NCBI GenBank assembly: GCA_013400155.1
Contig: VXBM01000668.1
Span: 67,675 to 131,674, forward strand
DNA length: 64,000 bases
Source: Helopsaltes ochotensis
Lineage: Eukaryota; Chordata; Aves; Passeriformes; Locustellidae
Reading direction: 5' to 3'
In this document: positions 24,601 to 35,170 of the stretch, piece by piece
Layout: each line of letters starts with the position of its first letter
Numbering within the stretch: the first letter of the stretch is position 1
Made by a program: the position numbers and the translations under genes
The notes under the pieces: generated by a model
What the model was told of the DNA's origin: nothing
Database searches by the model: none
Seen by the model: only the letters and a program-made list of their open reading frames with translations

Positions 24601-27600
24601 AACTGACAGATGTTCTGAGTGGGATTGACTTAGGCCTTTAGAGTCATGATTCACGGTTTCATGGTGATTTCTTAATACAAATGCTTATAAATTTAAGGGA
24701 AAGTTCTGACAACATTTGCCTTTTGCCTGCACCATTTGTTCATTCATGTTATAATTAACAATGATTTTTAGCTGTGTCATGCTTCATCAGTGATCCAGCA
24801 GTCTTTGTTGTGACTCTGTCAGAGCTTATGCTTAACTAAATTGTAGATTGTGCGTAACAGTGCTTGAGAAACTTTCCCTAGTCAAGAGTTCTTGAAAATT
24901 TATTTAGAATTAGGGTTGGAATACTTTGATTCCTTCCTACTCAATATTTGTTATAACCTTTTCTTAACTGATGTTTTTCTGAGGTCTGAGTATGTTCACA
25001 AATATGTGCAGTTCATAACACCTTAGTCATGTTAAGATTTCTGGTGATTTCCTGCTTTCAGGAGTGGGTTGTTCTTCTTATGTTTGGTTTCTGCTTCCTC
25101 TGAGTAGCTTAAATAAAAGAAGGTTGCTTTGAAAGCATTGTTCTCTTGGTATGAGAAGATTAAGCAGCTGAATGAAGTTGAGGGAATTCAGAACCATCTG
25201 TCCAATACACATCCATTTCTATATCCCTACAGGGTAGCTATATGATATGTTGGCATAGTTGAGTATTTATTATGTTATGTTGTGCTACGATATGCCCTGT
25301 AGTGCACTTGCTTGGCTTCTGTAGGGGTGAAAAATCTGTGGAGAGAAATGCTGAACATTGAAAATAAGAGGGAAGGAGTTGTAGCAAAAAGCTTTTTAAA
25401 TGCCTGGTTTTCTTTTCAGAACTGGCCAATAAAATTAAAGTGGAATTAGATGCAGCAGTTCCTGTCAAAAGCAGCTGAGATTTTACAGTAAACTTATTTC
25501 AAGACCTTGTACTCACCTCCATGAGCATACAACAGATGTGTGCTCTTTTATACAGTTGTTATTAATGGTCATGGTCTTTTGAAATGTACATTTAACAGCC
25601 TACATGTACATGTGAAAAATGGAAGATGCTGTTTGTGGAATCAAAGAACAAGTCGTAATTATGGCAGTAGTAGTATTATTATTTGCCTGCTTTGTTAACT
25701 GTATTTTGGTTTAAAAAACAAACAAAACCTACCAACCAAAAACTGTGAAGTGTAGGGAAAAAAACCAAAACCAATGAGAGACCTCAGTACCTGCTCTCAA
25801 AACACTGTTGTGGAAAGGAGTATGGAGATGAGCAGTTCGCTGCCAAACGTGCACTGCCTGGGTGGGATGGTCTCAGCTTGATACTTACCAAATACAGGCA
25901 GTTTAATTCTGATTCCTCTGCTGGGATAAGTGCCAAGCAGGCAAATAGCATTCCTGTGTGATTCGACTGTAGTATCTGTAGTAGAATTGGCATGCAAAAA
26001 TACTCAAAATACTGCAGATTGATTTTAAGAACCCTACCTCTGGTTTTCATAGCATTCTGAAATTCATAAAGTGAAAGATGTGTAAATTAATGTCTGGATA
26101 TCAGTAATTTTTCTGAGTTTATTGAATACATTGATCCAGGTGTTTGTAAATACCAAAATGTGATTTTAAAGCATAGGAGCCAATGTCTAATGATTGACTT
26201 GATACAAGTTCTGTTTCTTGTAATATTTATAAAGTTGGGTTTTTCCCTTGCTTTGTTGTTTCAGATTTGTCCAATATGTGCAGCATTACCTGGAGGGGAT
26301 CCGAATCACGTAACAGATGACTTTGCAGCTCATCTTACACTGGAACACAGAGCTCCTAGAGATTTAATATCCTTTTCAATTTGAAGCAAAGAGGCTAGAC
26401 TGTTCCACCTAGTAGTCATGGTGACTTGGTTTGACTTTTATAATCAAAGGGTCATATTCTGGATTTCCTGGAACTTGGCTTGCTGAAGATATGTATGTTA
26501 AAAATAAAACCATTCATCTGCTAGTTTAAAAAAGTGTAGTTGTCAGACTGTGCATAGACTTGTAGGTATACTTGAGAGTATACCTACAAAAGTTTTTGTT
26601 AGAGTTTTTGCTCTAACAGCGGAAACATCTAAAGGATTTTGACATACAGAATCTTTTTCTACTTGCACTTTTATCCTGCCTCATGATTACTCTTGGTGCT
26701 GTTTTATGTATCAAGATTCAGTGCTGTATATGACATAAAGATGTTTCAAGCATAACTGCTTGTAACAAAAGATTGTAAACTTGCTTAACTGCTTTTTACA
26801 CAATCTTATAATAGTGTAATTTTGTAGTGTGGCTGATATTTTGTAGTACAACTGAGAAAACCTTCAGATTTTCTGGGAAATGGGATGTTGTCCTTCAGTA
26901 AACCTTAGCAGCCAGTTATGCACGTTTATCTATGCTTGATGGCTGAAGAACTGAAACTCTTGGGATTTTTTTTATCCTTGTTATATGAATATTTGTCTCC
27001 TTTTAAAATTTTTTTATCCTCCCTAGGATTAATTGATAAAATATCTTTTGGTTTGGGCTTCTATTTAATGACTAGTGCTAGCATTCCTCCTAGTAAGTAA
27101 ACTCTGAATTATTCCTTTATGTCTCATTTAAACAAACAGAAAAAAAGACTGCATTATAATTTTGATAGTAGCTTTTTTGTTCAGAGATTTTTGAAAAGGA
27201 ACAAAGAGTAATATAAGCTCGAGCAATTGTGGAAAAAAAAAAATCCAAGCCGTACCAAACAGAGTTAATTAGGCTAGTAGAAAGGAAACAGCATTTGAGG
27301 TGATGGGTCCACTTTAGTTATGATTGTTTTTGATTGTATTTAAGTTTGTTAGTATTAACATGATTTAAGGTCAGGTCAGACTAAACCTGCAAGTTAATTA
27401 CTATGCAATAATTGGATCAGTGTAAAGGAGTTTGGGTGTAGATTGCCTGTGTGAAAGGTGAATTATGAAAAAGTGATACAAAAACGAGTACAAAATCAGA
27501 TGAAAGCAGTTACCTGTACTGGCCTTTCTCAGGGACAGGAGTAGAGCTCTCAGCACTCAGGAGAAGCAGGGTGCTGAGTGCGGTAGCTCTGGCCATGAGA

Positions 27601-30600
27601 GCTTGCACCCAGGCATCCCTGTGGTCCTCAATAGCCAGGAGTCATGCTGTCCTCCCTTTCCAGAGGAGATGGAATAAGATTGGTATGGGGAGAATATCTT
27701 CCAGACCACTGGGTCTTCCTGGCCTTTAGACAGCCCTGAAATGTTGCTTGATGGCTGATGTAGTTTGTGTCATTTTAGTTCTGCTCATTGTACCAACTGT
27801 GAGATTTTCATAGCACCTGCCTAATTAGGCTTTTTCTAGCAAGAATTACGTAAATACATAGCAGTGTGCCAGAGATCTAACTTCCAACATTGGCTTAACT
27901 GTAAGGCAGGAAGTTTAAATTTTTCCAGCTAGAGAGTGAAATTAATTTCTTACTGAAATGTACAAGATACTTGATTAGAATTCGGGCTACTGCTGCATTT
28001 TCTCACCCCTAGTACCAGAGATGCCACCAGGTGACTTTTACTTAGGGAATGTTTGAGCCAGAAACGACAGTCTTCTTTCAAATACAGAGGAAGATTTCAG
28101 TCATCCCAAAATGGATCTGTTTTGGTAATACAATGCCCATGATTAAAGATAATGTCTTTAGAATTTCCTGCTTGTACTCCATTGTGTTGGTGTCCAGTGT
28201 TGCCAAATTTCCAAAACCTGCTAAGAAATATCTTGAAGTGACTGTTTGACATTGAACTCTACGTCATATCTAGAAACAGGGATATCTAAGGCATAAAAAA
28301 AGGAAGAGAAGATTTCACTCAGGTTCTGGCAGTGTAGGATATACGAACCATCACTCTCTGATACATCATTATATTGCTGAATATGAAGTTAAAGCTGTAC
28401 AGAACTCTCCCTGTAATTGCCTTCATGTACAAAAAGGAGATAGAGAAGGCTCTCTGCTTGTACTTTTTCTAGAGTAAAACATGTCTGGTTAATTTGGGGA
28501 TTTAGGCTTTTTTTCCTAAAGTTATCCCAAAACACTGCATGTGTTTCTTACTGCAAACCTTGAGCAGCTATTGCAAGGTGCATCATTCGTTCCTACTGTT
28601 TATGGACAATTCTTTAGAACCCAGTTGCTTTCTTTAGCAGGAAAATATCTGAAAATTCATTGAATACATCTTTTCAGTATTAATCATACAAATAGTTCTC
28701 ACATGACTATTCAGTTTAAATGTTTGTCACAAGATCAGGCTTGCAAAGTCTTTTCTTACTCTTGCATAGTTGATAAGGCTCAAGTGCATGCTTAGGTGGT
28801 ATTTGAAGAATGACATTTATCTCAAAACACTTTAAAAGCTGCGATTGGGAAAGTTACCCCAGAATCCTGTGTCTGCTTGAAAAATCCCCAGATACTGTCC
28901 TGTTCTAACATGTTTCGTTATGAAAAGCTTGCCAGACTATATAGGGTCTATAGTCCATCTAATTTAGAAACTCATCTCCGGCAGCATCCAAAACCGGCAT
29001 GCTCAGAGATGCAAGATGCTCTGTACTAAGCAAAATACGTTCTGTGCTGGGGAGGTTTTCCTCTTACACCCTAGATGTTAAGTTTTACACTGTAGCATCA
29101 CTAACAGTTTTGAAAGAAACAAACGTTCTTTAAAGTCTTGTAATGACCAGAAGCTCTTTCTTTCCATGGGTAGTTGAGTCATACTTTCAGTCTTAAGTTC
29201 TTGACCTCCATGACATCATGAGATTCTGCCTCATAACTGTGATTTATGAAAAGTACATTGAACACTACCCTTACACAGAAATTGATACCATATGAGTGGT
29301 AACCATACTCTTACAAAAATTAAAAAACATTGGAGTGGAGATCTAAGATAAATTACAGTAATACTAAAAAAAATTATTGAAGCCTATGCTATTCATTTTT
29401 CACCAGTGAGTCATGCTAGTGATTTTTAAGAAAAAGCCATATCTGGACTATCTTGAAGGAAGTAATGTTAACAAATTTATGACAGAAATAATCTTAAACT
29501 TTGTTGATTACTTTAAAATTTATATGAGAACCTATTAAAAAAGTGACACAAAGTACAAGCATCTGATAGGGGAAAGTGGGAGAAAAAGAGAAAATGAAAA
29601 GCATTCTTATACTGGAATTAGTGATATTTCTTTGGCTGTAAGAAGAAAGGTGAAACAAAGGGGTGTGATAAATGTGCTGAATACTCCAGAAACCTACAGT
29701 TTCCTGAGGACTGAAGTGATGAAATTTTATGGATAAAAGCATGAAATACAGAAGTCTAAAGGAATTTGGTAATTATTCTGATAGGAACTGCAGTAAACAT
29801 TTTTATTATTTTTGATACTTAATGTACGAATTGGAAAGGGAGAATTAAAATCTCTGTCTCATTAGTAACCTTGGCTGAACAGGGATTTGTGTGGGTTTTC
29901 GTAGAAAAATTTGATTTAAAAAAAGTTACCAGACCAGTAAGTCTGACCTGTAGCATAGCTACAGTGTACCTTAGTTTTGCTTCAGAAGTTAAATCATTAC
30001 TTTATGAGTCAAGAACAGTACACCTGAGTATTTGACCCATCAAATGTCCTTTAATTTAACATTTAACACTCAATGCCAAACAGTTCTGTTTTCTTAACTT
30101 CTTGGCTACGATGAATCCAGTGGTGTTCGGCATGTACGTAGGATGTTCCACCCAGGCCGGGGTTTGGGAGGCCCCCGTGCTCGTAGATCAAACATGCACT
30201 TTACTACCAGTTCCCCTGGTGGGCTTTCGTCTTCTCAGAGTTCGTATTCTCCAAGCAATAGAGAAGCCATGGATCCTATAGCTGGTAAGAGCTGTAACTA
30301 CAAGTTTTACCCCACTGTCCTCCTTTCACAGAGGAAGGAGAATGCAAGGTGACAGTAGTGGCCCTGCTCTGTGTTGCTGTGAAGCTGCACATACAGGCAC
30401 AGCATCCCACAGAGCGGGTGAAGAGGGCAGCTCTGTTCTTACTGTCAACAACAGAAAATAATTAGGCTGTGTCTTTAGAATTCCCAGAAATAACTTGTTC
30501 TGTTTTTTACAAGGAAGGACAAATAGAGAGTGGAAGACAATTCTGAAAACAAATACAGTTTTGTCTATGGGGAAATCTAAACATTTTAGTGCCGTGGTCT

Positions 30601-33600
30601 TTGAACCATACCCCTATGTCAGGGAAACCTCAGAATGTCTGCCACAAATCCACCTTTTCTTCAGATGCAAAGGAGACCCAGTGCTTGAACTGGAGCTTGC
30701 TACTATCAGGCTGTGACTTCTTTAGGGGGAGATAGCAAACCATCTGCTTAATGAGGCATTGTCCCTGGAAGGAGAGCTGTGGATTCACTGCCTTCCTTAA
30801 TCATGGTCCCCTTTGCCGGCCTTCTGATGGCCTCGTATGACCTGATGTAACTCATTAAATTAGCTGTGAAGAAGTAGCCCATCAAGAGAAAAAAACAAGT
30901 GAGGTCACAGGTGAGTTTGTTCAAAGAAGGAGGCTGTTGTTGAAGCTTCCAGTGCAAGACGTCCTCTTTCTTTTCCAGGGCAGCTGCTTCAGCTCATTTA
31001 AAATGTGAGGTTCTGAAGTTTGTTTTCAGCCTTGCTTGCAGGACCTTCACACTTAGCAGCATTAAATGTGGGATAAAATGTCATTCTGCACCTATTCTCT
31101 TTTGGTGGAAGATGTGTTTCTCCATTTAGAGCACACTGAACTGGGTGTCCGTCTTGTTCCAGGACTGTCTAGAGTGCACTCTGCTTTCCAAAATACTGCT
31201 TCCCTATATTCCAAGCTTTAGCTTACAGTGAGGATAAATGGATCTCAGTCTTGCTTGTGAGTTTAACATGTCTTTTTACTGGAGTAATAAACTGTGGAGG
31301 AAAGACCAGAGTAACTTTTCTATTTAAAGTTTTATAGCATCAGTTACTTTTCTTAAACTCTTTTTTCCTCCCTGTGGCATTCTCTAGTAATTAAACTTTA
31401 CTTAATTTTGGTGCTGCTGTCAGTGTTGGTGAAAAAATACTCAACCTCTCTAGTTCACATTTTACTTTGTTCCTTCAAAAACAGCTTGCTTTAGGATGTT
31501 TACATTTTGTTAATGCAGTGGAAGAAAAATTGTTGTGACCTATATAGTGACTTGGTAATGTAGAGGAGAGGGGCAGGCGTGGGGGTCCCCTGCTTCCTCT
31601 GCCATTGCACCAACTCCAACAGGTATCTGAGATAGGAGGTGCCTTCTGCACAGGGCATAGAAGAGATTCTGCAGTAACGCACTGAGCACTAACTCGCTGC
31701 TAATATTTCTTTAAAGAAAAACTTTGTGGATAAAATTTGTAAGGAGCATTCCATCTTTCTGAATAATAAAGGGGATTTTTAATCACTAGGCTTTCTCCAT
31801 GTTTGTGGCAAAAATAAGAATTCATACAGAATTCTTCTGATGTGAAGCAGTGATTTTATCTTTTGTTTTGTTTTGTTTTGTTTTTATGTTTTCTTAACTA
31901 AATTTCTTCTACTGAATGTTTGAAGCAATGGTACAGTATTTCCCTCTCAGCTGCAGCACAACTTCCCTCTGGGATAATTGGGAAGATGAAGCATGTGTTT
32001 TGAGGGAACATTTGTTAAAGGGAAAGAAAAAGTCAGCATCCAAAGCCAAAATAAAGAAATTTCTTAGTCAGTGGCTATTTTGACTTGATGTTTCAGAGAG
32101 TGGCTGCAGAGCACATCTTTTGCTAGGCTACCTGTAGATTGGCTCTCCTGTCATAATTGAGACTTTAAACCTTGTCTTGTTATTTGGACTAAATCTGCAT
32201 AAATTAGTCTTAATCTTTGTGGGCATTAATCTTCAGTCTTGTCTGAGCATTGTTGCGTTTTGATGTTAGTTGAAAATAAATTGAATTGATGCATTGGAAT
32301 TCAGGGTGTATTTGTTCTGCTGTGTAACACTCATTTAAGATCTTAAGTCATAGAAGCTTTCTCTTCTCTGGCAGAGCTTTTATCCCAGCTATCAGGTGTG
32401 AGGCGTTCTGCAGGAGGACAGCTCAACTCCTCTGGCCCTTCTGCTTCTCAATTACAGCAGCTGCAGATGCAACTGCAGTTGGAACGGCAACATGCACAGG
32501 CAGCGAGACAGCAACTGGAGACTGCACGCAATGCAACCAGGCGCACCAACACGATCAACGTCAACACCACTATGACACAATCTACAACAACCACCAACAC
32601 ATCTAACACAGAAAACAGTCAGCAGACTATCCAGAATTCCCAGTTCCTTCTGACAAGGTAATTTTTTCAGTGTATTTACATGTATTTACCTCTTATAATT
32701 TCTGTTTGACTTAGTTCTAATAGAGATACCGAGCTTGATGAAGCTTATGTTTGGAGTCAGGCACATGACCCAGGATAATTTAAAAGATTCACCTCCTGTG
32801 TCATTCCAGTTCTCCTAGAACACTGACTACCGACCGGAAATAAAAATATTTTCCACATCTCCCCTGCCACATCCTCTGCAAGCATACTTTTGTTTGTCTG
32901 CTATTGTGAGAGTGTGGTAATTTTAACAGCTTCTGTGCCTAAATTTCCATCAAATGGATTTTTATCTAAGTTCAAAATAATGCCATGTGACATCTTTCAA
33001 TCAGAAGTTCACTTGAGAACCTTAATCAAAGCACCCACAAGTGTCACAGACTGTGATTTTCGGAGTTGGAGTGAGCAATGTCCTTGCCACTATCGGGGCA
33101 CACAGTGTACCTTAAGAGAAGTTGAATTACGTTCAGGAATCCATGCAGAGGTTTTACATATGCAGTGATGGGTTTCTTGGCCAATGTCAACTTAGAAGTT
33201 GATGTGGAAACAAAGGAGGCATGTCCAGGAAATGGCACCAGCCCTCCCTAAAAGACTCCTTGAATAGCAGGAAAGCTCATGAACAGTTTTTTACGTTCCT
33301 TTAACTTTGGGCTCCACTGTGAATGCTGTTGCAGCAGCAGAGAAGGGGTGGGTGGGTGGGTAAATGCATGCCTATTGTACTGAAGTGCTGGACGTGTTGA
33401 AGGGCAGGTAAGGCTGTCCTGAAGGAGTAGTTTCTGAGCACATCTCAGCCTCTTGGTGGTGTCACCAGTGAAATGGGCTTTCAGCAACTCTCTTGTCTTC
33501 TCTTCCCTTGCTGCTGCACAGATTGAATGATCCAAAGATGTCAGAAGCAGAGCGTCAGTCAATGGAGAGTGAACGGGCAGACTGCAGCCTGTTTGTTCAG

Positions 33601-33783
33601 GAGCTTCTACTGTCCACCTTGATGCAGGAAGAAAGTTCCTCCTCAGATGAGGATGAGCGGGGGGAGATTGCAGATTTTGGTGCTATGGGCTGTGTAGATA
33701 TTATGCCTCTAGATGTTGCTTTAGAAAACCTAAATTTAAAAGAGAGTAATAAAGGAAATGAGCCTCCTCCACCTCCTCTTTGA
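12448..33783 (+). CDS. KCMF1: KCMF1, ZZ/C2H2 zinc-finger E3 ubiquitin ligase (exons 2-7 of 7)
   Basis: Six exons join in frame (12448-12615, 19629-19768, 26265-26366, 30110-30284, 32375-32657, 33522-33783) to give 376 residues ending at TGA 33781-33783. With the five-residue start encoded upstream (MSRHE in the mammalian protein as I recall it) the length is 381, the usual size. Seen in order: a ZZ finger with C9, C12, C24, C27, C33, C36, H46 and H50; a C2H2 finger C80/C83/H96/H101; a second CPIC...H131/H136 unit, the zf-Di19-like pair; an Arg/Ser-rich segment around 150-195; a Gln-rich predicted helix around 220-255; a Thr/Asn-rich linker; and an acidic SSSSDEDE tract before a C-terminal PPPPPL. 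The family protein is a ubiquitin ligase that partners UBR4 and RAD6-type E2s in protein quality control and stress-response silencing. All zinc ligands are intact. Exon 1 is outside the window, so promoter and start codon are not visible. Confidence 0.97.
12616..19628 (+). other. KCMF1: KCMF1 intron 2
   Basis: 7013 nt with a GTAAGT donor and a TTTCAG acceptor. It contains one antisense LTR (14793-15372). Nothing else beyond simple AT-rich sequence was recognised. Confidence 0.85.
14793..15372 (-). mobile_element. Solo LTR of an avian endogenous retrovirus
   Basis: A 580-bp block bounded by TG...CA. It matches a repeat I know from bird genomes: + strand landmarks are gacagtttaatagggaaaac, aagcaaagcaaaacaaggaa and tctatcccagctgaaatcag. 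In the - strand direction it has a TATAAAG box (15101-15095). No internal retroviral genes flank it, so it is a solo LTR. No convincing target-site duplication was found. It is antisense in KCMF1 intron 2. Confidence 0.85.
19629..19768 (+). CDS. KCMF1: KCMF1 coding exon 3 (first C2H2 finger)
   Basis: Begins with AC, completing Asp62, and ends in phase 0 after Val108. The acceptor is cctgtttcag and the donor is GTG|GTAAGA. It encodes residues 62-108, including the CPYC...H96...H101 zinc finger. Confidence 0.96.
21101..21129. repeat. 13-bp perfect inverted repeat, 3-nt loop
   Basis: ctttatcattgtt, loop cca, then aacaatgataaag. It lies in KCMF1 intron 3. The stem is too short for a typical microRNA precursor. 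Confidence 0.9.
21630..24095 (-). mobile_element. CR1 LINE, 2.4-kb copy with endonuclease and reverse-transcriptase remnants
   Basis: On the - strand, broken frames recall CR1 ORF2. From the 5' side these are an endonuclease part (YYRPPDHEEQ, about 23860-23900), the end of that domain (TNKEGFSRDV and SLGCSDLDMVHFKILR, about 23590-23670), and the reverse-transcriptase C-terminus (FADYTELGG, where the family has FADD; NLMKWKYKVLHLGRN; QCAFAAKKASGVLG, about 22100-22380). The 3' end at 21630 has the usual CR1 AATCATAG terminus. Frameshifts and stops throughout make it inactive. It is antisense to KCMF1. Confidence 0.93.
26265..26366 (+). CDS. KCMF1: KCMF1 coding exon 4 (second CPIC finger; U12 donor)
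   Basis: Encodes residues 109-142 (ICPIC through APRDL), exactly 34 codons. The acceptor is ctttgttgtttcag. There is no GT donor: the exon ends at TTA and the next bases are ATATCCTT, the consensus 5' splice site of AT-AC introns removed by the minor (U12) spliceosome. The reading frame resumes exactly at Asp143 in exon 5. Confidence 0.95.
26503..26508 (+). terminator. Possible intronic poly(A) signal in KCMF1 intron 4
   Basis: AATAAA 137 nt past the U12 donor. About 30 nt later comes the GT-rich gtgtagttgtcagactgtg and then the two hairpins. Unlike a random intronic hexamer it has both core elements; its use is inferred only. Confidence 0.4.
26560..26589. repeat. 13-bp perfect inverted repeat in the U12 intron
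   Basis: ttgtaggtatact, loop tgag, then agtatacctacaa. It starts 193 nt after the U12 donor, and another hairpin follows 7 nt later. Confidence 0.92.
26597..26618. repeat. 8-bp perfect inverted repeat next to the previous hairpin
   Basis: tgttagag, loop tttttg, then ctctaaca. Second of two adjacent stem-loops. Confidence 0.85.
30090..30098 (+). promoter_or_regulatory. U12 branch-point sequence TTTCTTAAC
   Basis: Eight of nine positions match the U12 snRNA-pairing consensus TTCCTTAAC. The branch adenosine at 30097 lies 12 nt before the last intron base. Confidence 0.85.
30110..30284 (+). CDS. KCMF1: KCMF1 coding exon 5
   Basis: Encodes residues 143-200 (DESSGVRHVRRMF through AMDPIA) plus one base of codon 201. 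The upstream boundary is a U12 acceptor, ttcttggctac|GATGAATCC, preceded by a branch-site match. The downstream donor is a normal G|GTAAGA. The segment is rich in Arg and Ser. Confidence 0.95.
30285..32374 (+). other. KCMF1: KCMF1 intron 5
   Basis: 2090 nt with a GTAAGA donor and a GGCAG acceptor. It holds a short TTTTG repeat (31861-31885). No other element was recognised. Confidence 0.85.
31861..31885. repeat. TTTTG pentanucleotide repeat
   Basis: Four perfect TTTTG units followed by five T, in KCMF1 intron 5. Confidence 0.9.
32375..32657 (+). CDS. KCMF1: KCMF1 coding exon 6 (Gln-rich helix and Thr/Asn linker)
   Basis: Begins with AG, completing Glu201, and ends two bases into Arg295. The acceptor is cttctctggcag and the donor is AG|GTAATT. 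It encodes a Gln-rich amphipathic stretch (QLQQLQMQLQLERQ) followed by a Thr/Asn-rich, probably disordered linker. From memory, the linker differs more from the mammalian protein than any other exon. Confidence 0.95.
32658..33521 (+). other. KCMF1: KCMF1 intron 6
   Basis: 864 nt with a GTAATT donor and a GCACAG acceptor. It contains a four-tract G-run (33345-33360) 162 nt before the acceptor. Confidence 0.85.
33345..33360 (+). other. Four-tract G-quadruplex motif
   Basis: GGGGTGGGTGGGTGGG: four runs of at least three G with single-T loops, the most stable class of quadruplex motif. It is on the transcribed-RNA-like strand of KCMF1 intron 6, 162 nt before the last exon. Confidence 0.85.
33522..33783 (+). 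CDS. KCMF1: KCMF1 terminal coding exon 7
   Basis: Starts with A completing Arg295 after the acceptor cttgctgctgcacag. It encodes residues 296-381 and stops at TGA 33781-33783. It contains the acidic serine run (SSSSDEDE) and the proline tail. The same exon continues into the 3' UTR. Confidence 0.96.
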
Positions 33784-34127
33784 TGACATCCCACTTTGCA
33801 GACAATGTCCTCTGTGCTGTATTTGCCAATGAAAGTGGACAACAACTATCTTGGGTTTGTTTTGGTGATTGTAATTTCAGGTCTGTCACTCTTGTTACAT
33901 TGTGTACATTCAAAAGAAAGAGAGAAAAGATATATATGATAATCATTTCCACTTAACTAATTTTTACTTCTAGCAGGTAAATGTAGGTTGCAGTGCAGAG
34001 CAGAAGGCTCTGTGTCCTGTACCTTGACATGCAAAAGGCTCTCCTAATACTCCACATTCAAACTGAAGAGGAAAACAAAATGAAAAATCTCTAATGAAGC
34101 TGCTGTGTGTATTTATGAATATTAATG

Positions 34128-34133
34128 AATAAA
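34128..34133 (+). terminator. KCMF1: Proximal poly(A) signal AATAAA of KCMF1
   Basis: Canonical hexamer 345 nt after the stop codon, followed by T/G-containing sequence (gcttggatggttt). Its use would give a short 3' UTR that leaves out the T run. Confidence 0.5.
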
Positions 34134-35088
34134 AACTGCTTGGATGGTTTACCTTAACTACTGCATGATGTTTTTTGCAGCGTGCATGAGTTTTAGTGAC
34201 CTTGTCATTTAAAAACTTAAATACAAGGAGTAAAACTAAAAATCACAAAGCTTTCCCATTATTCCAAGGTTAGGTGATGAAAAAGGTTAGCGCTGAGTAG
34301 CAGTTTGTGGCCACAAAGTAGTTTTTCAATAATACGTGACAGAAGGACATCTGCATGTGCTGTTCCTGCACAGGATGGAAACTCTGCAGTGGGATACATT
34401 GTTGTGACCGGGGTGTGGCATTTTACTGAATGTGACCATTATGTTGCCCTCTCAGCCGTCACTGTAATGTGGAGTTAAACTTCATTTTATGCATCTGTAG
34501 GAGACACAACAGTAGGGCCACTGCTGGAAGCTACTGCAAGGGGCTTTTGTGTGCCCTAAGATCAAATGATGTTCACTTTTGTTTCAAGTTTTTCTTTGTT
34601 GTGGTTGTTAAAATTTTTTTAATTGTTAAATATGTTTAATTCAGGTGTAGACAATTCATATATATTCACTGTGTTTCTTAAAAAAAAAAAGTTAACCTGG
34701 ATCCTATTGTCTTAGTTTAAGATCCTTTCACAGCCTCAATCATATTTTGAGTTATTTATGTATTTGCTTCATAGTTTGCAGAGACCTGACAGTAGCAGGA
34801 GAGCTTGAGAATTTGGATTCCAAGACTGTCAGTGTATTACAAGAAATTCTTAATGCTAACTTTAGCACCTTTTATTTATTGTTTCTTTTGGTTATTTTTG
34901 CTGATATAAAAAAAGTTGGAAAAAAGCCTTTTAATTGAATCATGCCACCTACATGCCTATACTGTTAATCCTACTGTTTGGAAAAAAAGAGTATGGTGTT
35001 CTTGTGCATAGAAATTTATAACAGCCCTAAAACAAGGACAGAAGGGGTATGTTTGGTCTTGGGTTTGGTTTTCTTTCTTTCCACACCC

Positions 35089-35092
<4 letters not shown>

Positions 35093-35169
<77 letters not shown>
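35093..35169 (+). repeat. 77-nt T homopolymer in KCMF1 3' UTR
   Basis: Uninterrupted run of 77 T, followed by G/T-rich sequence (gggaggttttctgtttggtt). The length is probably uncertain, because such runs are badly resolved by sequencing. Confidence 0.9.

Positions 35170-35170
<1 letters not shown>

Larger units (their letters stand above)
19769..26264 (+). other. KCMF1: KCMF1 intron 3
   Basis: 6496 nt with a GTAAGA donor and a GTTTCAG acceptor. More than a third is a decayed antisense CR1 copy (21630-24095). A perfect 13-bp hairpin lies at 21101-21129. Confidence 0.85.
26367..30109 (+). other. KCMF1: U12-type AT-AC intron (KCMF1 intron 4)
   Basis: This 3743-nt intron starts with ATATCCTTTT and ends with AC. 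A branch-site match, TTTCTTAAC at 30090-30098 (consensus TTCCTTRAY), puts the branch A about 12 nt from the acceptor, inside the narrow U12 window. There is no polypyrimidine-AG acceptor at the exon boundary, and the protein reads through perfectly. Splicing should therefore need the minor spliceosome (U11/U12, U4atac/U6atac). Confidence 0.93.
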
